The notes: generated by a model not told the origin, from the letters alone. 64,000 nt of DNA from Athripsodes cinereus (GCA_947579605.1 OX388329.1:21904299-21968298), one strand, 5' to 3'. Counted from the stretch's first letter, positions 33,233 through 44,036 are shown. Numbers and translations: made by a program.

Positions 33233-33570
33233 TACTAGTCAACCATCTCTCCATTGCTGGATGTAGGCCTCTTCCAAACGTCGCGGTCCTGTGCCCTCTG
33301 TATCCATTTCCTTCCCGCGATTGGAGTAATGTCGTCAGTCCATCTCTTTTGTGGTCTGCCGATGCTTTTTTTGCTACTCTACGGTCGCCATTTGAGGATT
33401 CTAGGAGTCCATCTACCGTCGTTTTGTCTCGCAACATGACCCGCCCATTGCCACTTAAGCTTTGCAACACGACCCATAATATCTGTGACTTTTGTTAGGT
33501 ATCTGATGTCTTCGTTTCTAATTTTATCTCTCAGACTCACCCCTAGCATTCGTCTTTCCATAGACCTTTA
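33233..33570 (-). mobile_element. LINE-D C-terminal fragment, frameshifted
   Basis: On the minus strand, MERRMLGVSLRDKIRNEDIR and AKLKWQWAGHVARQNDGRWT lead to ILKWRP. The frame then shifts, and the end reads KRWTDD..., RKWIQRAQDRDVWKRP with a closing SSNGEMVD-like part. The R-M-L-G, K-W-W-G-H-V and R-D-W-x-R-L sequence is typical of the RTE-like C-terminus in Lepidoptera. At least one frameshift near 33380-33440 disables it. Confidence 0.75.
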
Positions 33571-34785
33571 TGAGCATTTTAGCTTGTGGACACAGCGATA
33601 TTGAATACTATGAATCAAAACAATTAAAAATAGCACTAATAAATTGTAGATTATAGCAATATTATCTACAATTTTTCAATAAATTTTAAGCGGTAGGTAT
33701 TTGTATTGGATTTTCTGAGTGTTCGAATAATTGAAGTACTTAAGCTCATTTCTACATCGATATCAAATATCTCACCTACGCTTTTATTCGCTCTAGTAAT
33801 CACACCTACGTGTAAACAAACAATATTAGTATTTAAAAATAATTCTTAATATTATTTTTTCTATATAAACCAATTAAAATGGGACGTTTCTATGTTTCCG
33901 ATGTATTTTTTTATTATTTTGGATTGTAAAGCAATTTGTCAAGATTTTATTTATTATCTTTTAAAATGTCCAAACCATATTTGCCCTTTTGACATTCGCA
34001 GTTCAAATGAAACTTAAGGTTACCGCGCCGCTATAACACTTTAAAAAAGTATCTGCGTCGTTTTAATTATATTATTTTTTATTTCATTATATAATTAGAT
34101 GTTTTATATTAATTTCTAAATTACGTCTCATTGAAATTGATTGCGTCTAAATGCAACAATTCAATTATCCATATAAATAAACAACAACAAAAAAAAAAAA
34201 AGCGAAATTTTCTGTTATGTTTCTTGCGCCAGTTTTGTGATCGAAATCTCTGCCGCATATAGTATATAATAGGTATATATAAATTTTATATTATGTAAAT
34301 TATTTTATTTACGTATACTCCATAAACTTCTATCATTAATTATTTTAATTATTCAGTTTAGTCAAGGTTTTCACATTTCTGCGAATTTTTAATATTTAAT
34401 GTTTTTATCGACTTCTATAATCCATTACTTGTCCAATTGTTTATTTACTATTCCTTTGCATTTGTTAATTATTTTCATTTCCCCGTAGGTACCGCCTGTA
34501 GTTTTTATTATTGAAATAAAGAAAGGAATTCTCAATATTTTCAAATGCACCTAGGAAATAAAATAAAATTATGTGTTTTCTATCTCTATTACTGTTGTAC
34601 TTTAATAATAGTATTAGTGCTAATATAAGTTTAATACAAGTACAACTACAACGTTTCTCCTACAAATTAATAAATACTCCGTATGAAAGAACTAATATAC
34701 TTCTCCTCTGCACTCTTCACTACTTACTTCGCGTTAATCCATATCTGGTAAACCATCGTAATCCAGATCGCTTCTAACACAACGC
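33571..34785. other. AT-rich non-coding sequence
   Basis: No exon, repeat family or RNA gene is supported. Confidence 0.4.
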
Positions 34786-34947
34786 ATTTTTTAAAAAAAA
34801 AGATATATCTGGGTTTTGTTATAAAACCAAATACAACCTTATACACCTTTCACAGTAAGCTAAAAGCTTGTGTCGTGAAAGGGGAATTTGCCGGCACCTG
34901 GGATCGAACCACGGTCCCCTTGTTCACGAGGCCTAGACTCTACCTCC
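34786..34947 (-). mobile_element. SINE-B copy, 5'-truncated
   Basis: All landmarks from the TAGAGTCTAGGCCTCGTGAA head to the GTATTTGGTTTTATAACAAA tail are present. It lacks the first ~15 bp. ACACAAC lies before it and its inverse GTTGTGT after it, so no direct target duplication is clear. Confidence 0.9.
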
Positions 34948-35667
34948 ATTTGTTGTGTTATAAAAATTATTCCCTACTCGTATTATTGTAGTAAACAAAA
35001 TTTCGATTGAATAACATCTTTCTTATTGATTTTTAAATTAATTTATTACAAAAACACTTTCATTTTCACTATAAATTTTAATTGCCTCAAACGTTTTCGT
35101 CTACACTAATACTCATCACAACAGAACTGATATTGGGTTCTTTTTCGTGATAAGTTATGTGTTTCACGTATACAGAGTATGAAAAATATTGGCACAGTTC
35201 CAACCATGACAACCATGATGTTTTTTTTTCCATCATATTAAATATTAACGTTTAACGTTTTCACACATTACATTGAATAATATTCCTTGTATTGATTTAA
35301 ATTGCATTTTTTTTCCAACTCAATTTAAATTAATTAATATTTACCAATGTAACTTATAGTAAGGTATTTCAAAAAGGGGGTAGCAATTTGTTTATGTGCA
35401 ATCGCGGCGCAATACAAGATGTGTTGAATGATATTTATTGCACTCGACAATTTGTATTGCGGTAATCTCGCAATAGTTGAATGTGTGGGACTTGATTAGG
35501 ATTTATTGTTTTTCAACACCTGTATGTTGACGATACTTTTTCCCTGTGATTTCTAGTGATTTCTATGGACTTGATAGAGAGGAAAGGTAGAAGGGAAGTG
35601 GGAAATTGAAGCTACCATGGTTACGGAAAACCATCCTTGTATTGGACAAGCTTTTAGAAGATGAAGA

Positions 35668-35700
35668 TATAAACTAGCGGGGAATAGAAAACTCAGTCGG
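35668..35700 (+). promoter_or_regulatory. Candidate core promoter: TATA box and initiator
   Basis: TATAAA at 35668-35673 lies 27 bp before the A (35695) of TCAGTC, the insect initiator consensus TCAGTY. The spacing is that of a functional TATA/Inr pair. It precedes an ATG-free leader and the two small ORFs below. Confidence 0.45.
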
Positions 35701-35846
35701 TTAATAAACGCTCTCCGATCACTTGCTCCTGAAACAAATAATTCATAAAAGTTTGAATTTATTTCACAACAACATTTATTTGTTTTCGCGAGTGTTTTGA
35801 TTATTTTTAATTTGAATTAAAAATAAATAACAATAACAAATTCAAA

Positions 35847-35945
35847 ATGATCGTGTTTATGATTATCGTGTTTATCGTTGTTTATATTTTCGTCAAATAT
35901 CTCCTGATGGATGATGAGGAAGAACCTCAGGAATTCATTGTTTAA
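35847..35945 (+). CDS. Candidate small ORF 1: 32-residue single-pass membrane peptide with acidic tail
   Basis: Its ATG is the first AUG after the predicted start site at 35695; the intervening 152 nt contain none. The context TTCAAA|ATG is good for insects. Residues 1-20 (MIVFMIIVFIVVYIFVKYLL) are an uninterrupted hydrophobic stretch long enough to cross a membrane. The remaining tail is MDDEEEPQEFIV, strongly acidic. The TAA at 35943-35945 is followed 47 nt later by a second ORF on the same strand, also with no intervening ATG, suggesting one bicistronic mRNA. No family is recognised. Size and layout recall known insect micropeptide genes, but no homology is claimed. A 32-codon ORF can arise by chance in AT-rich DNA; the promoter, leader and coupled second ORF raise the odds. 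Confidence 0.4.
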   Translation: MIVFMIIVFIVVYIFVKYLLMDDEEEPQEFIV

Positions 35946-35992
35946 ATTAAAATAATTCACTTTTAATTTCATATTTGGTACTGCAAATTTGA

Positions 35993-36229
35993 ATGAATTT
36001 CGTCGCAATGTCTAATATTCCGAGGTACATTTTTAATTTCGTCCACTCTTTCCGGTTCATAATTTTCTTTTCGTTGGGTCTCGGTTATGGGGCCTATAAC
36101 AACCACCGATTTTTGTTTGTTTTTATTTTTCTATATGTTTGTGGCCGGATGCGTTTCGCAAGGCACAGGGCCAGGACGATGGAACAACGCAGAATTAACC
36201 AGGCTTTGCGTTATATGCGAGCGAGGTAA
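35993..36229 (+). CDS. Candidate small ORF 2: 78-residue two-pass membrane protein with arginine-rich tail
   Basis: The frame runs from ATG 35993 (or, with better context GTCGCA|ATG, from 36008, giving 73 residues) to TAA at 36227-36229. Hydrophobic stretches occur at about residues 20-33 (FRFIIFFSLGLGYG) and 40-50 (FLFVFIFLYVC). The tail is basic: RMRFARHRARTMEQRRINQA and RYMRAR. Much of the coding segment is richer in G and C than the flanks. The acidic tail of ORF 1 and basic tail of this protein could be complementary; that is inference. The terminal GCGAG|GTAATC also resembles a splice donor, so the true end could lie in another exon. No family is recognised. Confidence 0.4.
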   Translation: MNFVAMSNIPRYIFNFVHSFRFIIFFSLGLGYGAYNNHRFLFVFIFLYVCGRMRFARHRARTMEQRRINQALRYMRAR

Positions 36230-36472
36230 TCATTTATATATCCAAATTATGCATGTCAACAATTAATATTGCGATTTTACAAAATAATGTTTCCAATATT
36301 ACTGTACAACTTTCAATATTTTCATTCATTCCGTATTGTTTTGAATCAACAAGTGGCTGTTGAATGCTGTGCGTATTTATATTTTTCTTTGTTGTGTAAC
36401 ATCCCCTCGCATGAAACATTTGGAACAAAATGTCAAAATATGTATGTTTAAAAAAAGTGATATTTGCAAGCG

Positions 36473-36478
36473 AATAAA
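36473..36478 (+). terminator. Candidate polyadenylation signal
   Basis: AATAAA is the first canonical signal after ORF 2, followed by a T/GT-rich stretch (TTATTTTTGTATTGATG). It would define a ~0.8-kb transcript starting at 35695. Confidence 0.35.
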
Positions 36479-36943
36479 TTATTTTTGTATTGATGTAACT
36501 TTGTGGAATTTTATAATATTGCGTAGGTTTTACGAAATTGAGAAAATTCTGTAAACTTATAACATCATGTTTTTGTCATTTTTCATTGATAAAATTATTA
36601 CTTCGTTTTTTTCATTTTTGTGTAATGTACTGGTTATTTATTAAAATATGTTCAGCTTTAAGTAATTTTCGGATATTGAGAGTAGATTTTTCACCATATT
36701 TTCATTGATTTATCTACTGATTCATTACGTAACAACGTTTCTTTTCTAAGAAAATAGGGGGAGGTTAAGGACAAAAGGGTGGTAAAGTGTGTTGAGTCGG
36801 ATAATCCTATTTTTTTTCATTCACATAATTACTTCATTTCTTACACGATTTTCTATTTTGCACCAGTGGGACATAATATGTAATCACCTACCTGGAATAT
36901 CTTACCTGTGATTCTATTATTAGATTCTCATAACAAAATTGAC

Positions 36944-37180
36944 GACCGGTGTGGCGTGGAGGCTAACGCACTTGTCTTTGAGTCACTAGGTCCCGGGTTC
37001 GATTCCCGGTCAGGGCAAAATGAAGAATGACCTTTTTCAGATTGTCCTGGGTCTGGGTGTTACATGTATATGTGTGTAGTGCATTGTATATATGTGTATC
37101 GTCGCGTTAGTACACATAATACAAGATTCACATCTTAGTTTAGGACTAGCTCGGTCTGTGTGAATTGTCTATACATGTTA
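36944..37180 (+). mobile_element. SINE-A, best copy (tRNA-derived)
   Basis: The head GACCGGTGTGGCGTGGAGGC has an A-box-like stretch. GGTTCGATTCC at 36996-37006 is a perfect polymerase III B-box. The head ends in CCCGGTCAGGGC, and a body unrelated to tRNA follows (TTTTTCAGATTGTCCTGGGT) down to GGACTAGCTCGGTCTGTGTG and AATTGTCTATACATG. Missing pairing in the acceptor and D arms and the attached body exclude a functional tRNA gene. Confidence 0.9.
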
Positions 37181-38654
37181 TGTTTAAAAAAATACATTTA
37201 TTAGGTACCAACTAATTATTAACCAAGTTTAATTCGAAAATAGTAATCATTGCTGTCTATTGTGCGTACTAGAGGTTTAAACCAAATTTTTAATCCTGTG
37301 TATGTTTGCCAGAGGAAGTACATAGCACTTCGAAGAAATAAATACCCACCATATTTTTGATGTTATTGCTCATCTGAAGTAAGATTCGTAAATTTTATTA
37401 TTCAGAATCACGCCCAATAGTTGCAAGTTTATTTATAGAAAATCGGTTGTCCTGTTACTATCTCGGCACTTCCTTTTATTAATACAAGAGTATGCTTTTG
37501 TAATACTGAATCATGTCTTTCATACTTTTGTCGCCAAGACGCTGTAAGGTGATACCTGTTGTTACCTATACTGTGTATTAAAATATCAAATTATTATTAC
37601 CTACTGTATTGTGCACTATTGTCACCTCATGAAACAATGTTTGTCCGCTAATGGACTTTACAAAAGAAGGGGGTTTCTAATATATGCTATGGGATGAGAC
37701 TTCCAACCAAACTCCCTTAACTTTGTTTTCAATAAAATCAATGATGAATAATAATATTATGCGACGTAATGCTGTAACTGGCGACACGGTTGATCCTAAT
37801 ATAGAATTCGTCTTTAAAATGACGTTATAATAAACAATGGCTACAGATATGGTTACTGAAATAGCGTAGGTATATCAGAAAAAAGATAATGAACATAAGA
37901 GTTTGGATGGATTAAAAAGATGATCACCGAACTAATATTTTCGTTTCTTCATAATGAAATACATTCAATGTTAAAAATACATTATACAAACATTGATGAC
38001 ATGAGTCATCTCTCATGGATAAAATTGCCTTTAACATTTATTTATTTATTTATTTACATAATAATACAAACAAAAAGGAACAGTCAAGAAAAATAATGCA
38101 TAAAGAGAAAAACAATAGGTATACAAAAAGATAAAAAGAAATAACATAAATGTACTACCAATTAATTTCTAATAGGTAAGTACTGGTATAAACAATCAGA
38201 TAAAAAGAACATAAACACTAATACAAGTGTAAAAGACAGAAATAAAATATATATACATATATTCTTAAAATGGAAGGATATATATTATTTAGAAGCAGTA
38301 AACAACAGGTGCAAAAATATTATTAAGAAAAAGTATAAATAGTTGATAGAAGAATGTACAATATTAAATAGACAAGTACAGTAGGTAGGTACTCAGTAAT
38401 GCATGTATAGCTGTATATAGACGACCCTGAATAGGCCTCGTACACTGAAATGTAACAATTATAATTTTCAGCAAATTATTCCCCAAATGTTAAATTGGGA
38501 AAAGTGTGAAAGCAAGGTACCTACATTTAAAACGATTTTATATCAATCTTGTCATCTCTTGGTTTCGCCAGTACACTGCGAATGGAGGATTTACATGAAA
38601 TTTGAAAACTTGAGTTTGGAAATTAGAAGGTACCGTTCTTGGTCAACAAATATC
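37181..38654. other. Non-coding sequence with a LINE-tail-like segment
   Basis: At about 38037-38300, TTATTTATTTATTTACATAA then AATACAAACAAAAAGGAAC resembles the 3' untranslated end of a poly-A LINE on the minus strand. No exon is supported. Confidence 0.4.
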
Positions 38655-38730
38655 TTTATTTGTCGTTGGTATAATATTTCTTGCCATCGTCTCTCCCGTA
38701 TCACAGAGATGATCAGAGGTCTTTGCAAAT
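38655..38730 (-). mobile_element. LINE-B scrap
   Basis: Plus-strand CTTGCCATCGTCTCTCCCGT and ATCACAGAGATGATCAGAGG, then TCTTTGC, parallel the LINE-B copy at 52497-52540 (CCATCGTCTCTCTTGTATTA, CAGAGATTACAGGTCTCTGC). The plus-strand frame across it is accidental. Confidence 0.6.
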
Positions 38731-38770
38731 TATTATGACACAAGTCTTATTTGTGACGTCATGTTCGTAC

Positions 38771-39461
38771 TAGGGATGTTGCGGATGCCGTATTTTACAC
38801 ATCCGCGGATGTGAATGCGGATGCGGATTTTTGTAAGCTCACATCCACGGATGCGAATACGGATGCGGATGTTTAAGATGTTATAGAAAAAAAGTATATG
38901 AATTAAGAATTCAAATAATGATATAGTAATTATTAACCTTTTTACTAATTACAATTAGTAGATGAAGTTAAAAATAGGAGCATTATACGTAATAAAAAGT
39001 AATATTATCGCCTTCTCTAATTCAAGCCGGTTACGCTAAGGTTCATAAATTTGACCCGCGCTACTAAATAATTCAAATTCAAATATATTTATTATTGATA
39101 AATATACAATTTACAACAATAATCATTTACTTATAATTATACAGTAAGCAAAACAATTCATTCCCTCAAATATGAGCAGAGCTCGTGCTTTGAGGGAATA
39201 ATATTGTTGTTCGCTAAGAACACTGCCTACAAACGCGTTGAATCTTCTCACCAATTTTTTCGTTCCCATTGGTTAATATCAAGTGCGACCGGCACGCACC
39301 ATTCGCCGGCCTCGCCCAATTTATTTCTTGTCGCAACTTGTCTTACATCCGCATCTGCATGATCATCCGCATTGATTATTGCGGATGCGGATGCAGATGT
39401 CCAAATACATGCGGAAGCTCTGCATTTACGAATGCGGATACGAATATTCGCGACATCCCTG
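38771..39461. mobile_element. hAT-type MITE with GCGGAT arrays (691 bp)
   Basis: An 8-bp duplication GTTCGTAC (38763-38770 and 39462-39469) flanks inverted termini: TAGGGATGTTGCGGATG on the left and the inverse of CGAATATTCGCGACATCCCTG on the right. The subterminal regions are arrays of GCGGAT/ATCCGC (38780-38875 and 39345-39450). A central hairpin, ATTCCCTCAAA/TTTGAGGGAAT at 39160-39170/39189-39199, lies next to an AT-rich core. No transposase is encoded. Open frames across the right array are products of the repeat. Confidence 0.85.
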
Positions 39462-39609
39462 GTTCGTACCATCAAACATCCGACATCTTCCTATGATGTT
39501 GATGTTCAACTCAGCGTTGGTTAGTATTTCAGGCATATGGGATTGGAATGACATCTACAGCTATCTTGTTTGTTTCTGATTTTTTAAATTTTCTTTCTTT
39601 TGTTTTCAG

Positions 39610-39795
39610 ATCTGAACGCTCTAAGGTCCGCGTGTCGTTTTTCCAAGGGGCGCGCGCTCAGAGTGTCAGTGAGCAGAGTCAACTGCTAGATTTGCTGGAA
39701 GCTGATCAGCAGACTGCTGCCCTTGCAGCCGCACAGTTGCAGAGCGCTATGGCCGCTTCACCAGATCATGCTGTTGCCTATAACAGGCAAGCCAG
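39610..39795 (+). CDS. Internal coding exon of an unrecognised host gene
   Basis: A strong pyrimidine tract and TTTTCAG (AG at 39608-39609) precede it, and CAG|GTCAGT follows, with GT at 39796-39797. The 186-nt exon is open in one frame and markedly GC-richer than anything around it. It encodes about 62 residues: SERSKVRVSFFQGARAQSVS, then a glutamine/alanine/leucine-rich, probably helical part (LLDLLEADQQTAALAAAQLQ) and SPDHAVAYNRQA. One base completes a codon at the 5' end and two begin one at the 3' end, so both flanking introns are phase 2 and the exon could be skipped without a frameshift. It resembles no transposon protein I know. The rest of the gene lies outside the window or in exons I could not see. 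Confidence 0.75.
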
Positions 39796-40402
39796 GTCAG
39801 TTAGATTCTTTTCATTAAATTTTTTTTCCAAGGATCAGAATTCACACACTCGTCTACAATTGAAAATAAAACAGCCATAATTTGAAGATTGCCTATTAAT
39901 TAAAATAAAAATAATGACTATGTTCTCAAATCGAAATTCAAAATCCTCTTACAGCTTGGAGACTCGTTGAATATAAGAGTAAAACATGGTATTTTCCGCG
40001 CTATTAATTATATATTCATTGAGCTAGGCTGTTTATTAAATGTGGGTGTTTTTTTTTGTTTTTTACTTCTACGTTTTGGAAATGTGTAGGTTTTCAACTT
40101 CTCTTTGATATTTTTGACAAATTCTGACAAAAATAATGTACATCTCTCCAAATTGAGTGTAAGTAGGTATATTTATTTTGTATTCTCAAAGAGAAAAACG
40201 ACATTTCAAAACAAAATCTTAAAAAAAATATAATACACGTGCTCGTATTTTTCAAACTGTATTAGACGTATTTGTTATGCTTTGTTTTTTTTTTAAAAAT
40301 ATAATTAAATGGTACATCTGTAAATTTAATATACGAAACAACCATATAAGACTTAAAAATCGCGAAAAAAAGACTTAAAAAGCGTCATCTTATTTGGTAG
40401 TG
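39796..40402. other. AT-rich intron sequence downstream of the coding exon
   Basis: No further exon is visible before the hAT MITE at 40411. Confidence 0.45.
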
Positions 40403-40410
40403 TCCTAAAC

Positions 40411-40989
40411 CAGTGTTTCCCAACCTTTTTCTCCTCGCGAACCAAAAGTAAAATCCAACAGGATTTGGCGAACCCCCTATGTAGTTACGATAGGCAAAAA
40501 ACAATAAAATTTTGTAGAACATTTTTTTTACATATTGCACAAACATAAGACTAAAATAAGCTATAAAAATTGAATACAAAATAAATTTAACAAACTGGTT
40601 CTTATTTCAGCACATGTTCCCTTTGAAAAAGCTCTTAATGGGATATTTTTGGCTGTTTCATGGAACAAAGCAATTGAAAGTTTGGCTCAATATCTGACAA
40701 TTTCAGTCTTAGATCAGGTTCTGCATTTAACCTGTTTCTATATTTATCCTTCAGATAAGTATATATTGAAAATCCTTTCTCGCACATATATGTTGTGCAG
40801 AATGGTAATAGAACGTCTATGGCTTTTTTTGACAGAACAGAATATTAATTTTTTATACTGAGCCAGAAGTTAAATAAGGAGATTCTTTGGCCAATTAAAA
40901 TCCCGCCATTACGCTATTATTTTCGCGAACCCCCTTTGTACACATAGCGAACCACCAGGGGTTCGCGAACCACCGGTTGGGAAACACTG
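40411..40989. mobile_element. hAT-type non-autonomous element (579 bp)
   Basis: CAGTGTTTCCCAACC at the left end is the exact inverse of GGTTGGGAAACACTG at the right. Subterminal GCGAACC/GGTTCGC motifs occur at both ends. The flanking 8-mers TCCTAAAC and CCCTAGAC differ at two positions, an aged target duplication. CAGTG termini and an 8-bp duplication are hAT hallmarks. The interior frame (40649-40861) contains FYIYPSDKYILKIL but no hAT domain could be recognised with confidence. Confidence 0.8.
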
Positions 40990-40997
40990 CCCTAGAC

Positions 40998-41650
40998 GAT
41001 TCTTGAACCCCATTAATTGGACAAAGTACATCTCGCGAAAACCTCACACAATAGTTAATTGTAAATTACATAGATAAACATACCTGTCAACTCACCCGCT
41101 CAGTGAGAAAAACACATAATTAGTATTCACTTTTCAATTACAGTCATTAGCATTAAAATCTATGGTTTCAAGTGTTACATTATTAGTTGGTACAATAATA
41201 AAAAAAAAGGAATCAAATTTCTATCAACTCCACATAATATTATTATGTACTGCGAACAATAATACACAATGCATCTCAGTCATAAAGATGTAGAAATTTT
41301 ATTACAGCAATAAACTAAGATAATCTAATGCGTAGTGAAGAAGATGAATGCATACAGTTGTATTATAAATATAATAATCTTATTGAAGTACGTATTGAGT
41401 AATTAAAAATACACTGTAGATAATATAATATACTCTAATGTCTTAATACTTACCAGTTTGTCACAGTAGGTACATGCTGTACATAAATTTTTATGTATTA
41501 TTTATGTATAATTTTATAAAGATGAATTTCTTTGGGTATGATCAGTATTGAAGACGAGGCTTACACGTTTAACTCTTTGCGATATGTTGAGCTTCCGAAA
41601 AGCGCTCTTATAGTGGTACTACACCAAACTGTTCGTTTAGCTAAATCGTC
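40998..41650. other. AT-rich non-coding sequence
   Basis: Nothing is supported here. Confidence 0.4.
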
Positions 41651-42710
41651 TAAGGGCCGATATTATAAACGAGGAACCCAATATCCGTATATAGTATATC
41701 GACACTTTACCTTCTACTAGAGACTGTATTATAAAACTATTTTGACAACTCGTTAAAAAGAAATATTTTTGCCTACTGTACCCATTGTTTTTAACCGGTG
41801 GTCACATAAGACCTTGCCTGTCCCTTTTATCTACCTGCTCCCCATTCATAAAAACTTCACCCAACAATCTCATAATTTACACAAAACAAATGAGTAAGGG
41901 CCGAAATTATAAACGAGGAACCCAATATTCGTAAGTATGTCGACACTTTACGAACGGATGGCGATCTGTTCGTACATTCTACTAGATACTGCATTATAAA
42001 ACTATTTTGACAATTCGTTAAAATGAAATATTTTTGCCTACTGTACCCATTGTTTTCAACCGGTGGTCACATAAGATCTTGCCTGTCCCTTTTATCTACC
42101 TGCTCCCCATTCATAAAAACTTCACCCAACAATCTCATAATTTACACAAAACAAATGAGTAAATGACAGCGATGCTATGAGAATATATCCTAACAAAACG
42201 CGTGCGTAGATTCATCTATTGTTATTTCTTTCTCTCTTCAGGCAAATAGTGAGACAGCAATGCTAGTCGTCAAAACTAATCCCTGGTCGGTCGGCCAGTT
42301 AAAGCCGATGGTAACATTTTACTGAAATAATATCAACGGATGTTTGTAATGCTGAAAAACGAGTAGTTATATCAAATTTTGGACCATATTAAAATAACTT
42401 GAGCTAACAGACTTTTATAATGTTGGCCCTTAATGACAGCGATGCTATGAGAGTATATCCTAATAAAACATGTGCGTAGGTTCATCTATTTTTATTTCTT
42501 TCTCTCTTCAGGCAAATAGTGAGACAGCAACGCTAGTCGTCCAATTACCAAAAACTAAACCCTTGTCGGTCGGTCAGTTAAAACCGATGGTAACATTTTA
42601 CTATAATAAGATTAACGGATGTTTATAATACTGAAAAACGAGTAGTTATATCAAATTTTGGACCAATGAAAAATAACTAAAGCTAACGGACCTTTATAAT
42701 ATTGACCCTA
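41651..42710. mobile_element. MITE inserted into another copy of itself
   Basis: The order is A-A'-B-B'. 41651-41894 repeats as 41895-42161, and 42163-42430 repeats as 42433-42710. Ends are TA|AGGGCCGATATTATAAA on the left and TTATAATGTTGGCCCT|TA on the right, inverted to each other. The simplest reading is an inner complete element (41897-42430) that jumped into the middle TA of an older copy (halves 41653-41894 and 42433-42709). The same site is intact in the inner copy at 42160-42161 (GAGTAAATGACAG). TA duplications suggest a Tc1/mariner-like mobilising enzyme. Confidence 0.8.
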
Positions 42711-43142
42711 AGTTGTTATAAAATAACAAATTTTAAATACAAATTTTGTAATTGGCAATGTTCGGGTGAGTTGAAAGAGATTGCGCCTCTGCGATAAACT
42801 CGCCCTCTGTATATTGATAATATCTTATTTGAATCCATTTTTCTATAAAATTATATGCATTGTTATCAATATACATTGTAGATAGACCCACCTTACACCC
42901 GGATATCTCAGGAGTCGTTAACTCTTACTTATCCACAAATTCAAACCAAAATTGTCCTCACAGGCCTTAATGGCCGGCCGGCCAAATTCTCCGTTAAGAA
43001 TCTGTCCTTTTTTTTATCAATGTACGGTAATGAATGAATAAATAATAAATAGGTGGGTAATATTTTTTCCACGTATAATATCACGGCATCTCCCACATGC
43101 ACTGTGTCTAGTTAATGAACAAAATTTTCTCTACACTTTAAG
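42711..43142. other. Non-coding sequence
   Basis: The phrase GGCCTTAATGGCCGGCCGGC at 42963-42982 stands out as GC-rich. No gene or repeat family is assigned. Confidence 0.4.
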
Positions 43143-43320
43143 CAATGTAATTTTTAGAATAGTATGATTAATAGAAGCGAGTTTTTTACTATATTTTTAA
43201 ATTAACACTATTAATTTTAATTCTGCGACCGGTACTTGACGGTATTGACGAGAACTTTGAAAACTTTTTTCAGAAAACTCGCTTCTATCAATCATGTCGC
43301 GAAATTATCACATTGTAAAT
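43143..43320. mobile_element. Foldback / MITE-like inverted repeat
   Basis: The segment 43167-43187 (TGATTAATAGAAGCGAGTTTT) is the inverse of 43276-43297 with one mismatch. Weaker inversion reaches outward to CAATGTAA at 43143 and CACATTG near 43310. It is a short element with no coding capacity. Confidence 0.6.
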
Positions 43321-44036
43321 GCCGATAATATTAATAATATTTAAAATTGTATGGCTACTTAAATGACAAGTGTCTTCTTAATGACGTTTCACGGTACTCT
43401 CAAAATTTTTTGAAGAAAATAATATGATATTCCATTCAAATCTGAATTTCCATTAGATGATTTTCCTATTTTATAATTAAAGGCTACCGATTATTCACAC
43501 AATTTTAACGGAACTATTTTGCTTTGGTTTCAGTCATTAAAGTCATTATCATCGTCTTTCGAACAGCTTGACTGAAATTAGAAACAATCATACATTTGTA
43601 TGGAATTTCAAAGAACTCTTACTTTCCATCACAGTTTATTCTTTACAGTTTAATTGTAGTAAACAATAGATAGGTATTGTTGTCGCGGTATCTACCCAAA
43701 ACAATTAAATTGTTTCTTTTCTATGAGTGTTGTATTGTGTGTTGACAACTACAAATCATTCCAATAAATTGCTACAATATATTAAACAATGTAGGTGCAT
43801 AATACTCATTACTGTTGCATGACACTTTTAAGCGAAATATGCGCATGTAAAGGGAAAACAATTTGACACTTGATGTCATAAAATCTTTGAAATTAGAATT
43901 TCTTGTAACACAATGGAAATATTTATGACAGTTCTGTCGCGATATGATGTAAAATATTGGTGATTTGTTTTTGCCCATCAAGATTAAATAAACTATAAAT
44001 TATTAAATAAACTATATATGCCAAATGGAGATTATT

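Noticed and set aside
36944..37020. tRNA gene
   Set aside because: The B-box is perfect, but acceptor and D-arm pairing is absent and the sequence continues into a repeated non-tRNA body. It is a SINE.
39248..39579. Open frames on both strands over 39248-39579 as genes
   Set aside because: They translate the GCGGAT arrays of a MITE (repeating Arg/Met/Ala/Asp patterns).
40649..40861. hAT transposase remnant
   Set aside because: Lies inside a hAT-type element, but the 70-codon frame has no recognisable hAT dimerisation or catalytic motif.
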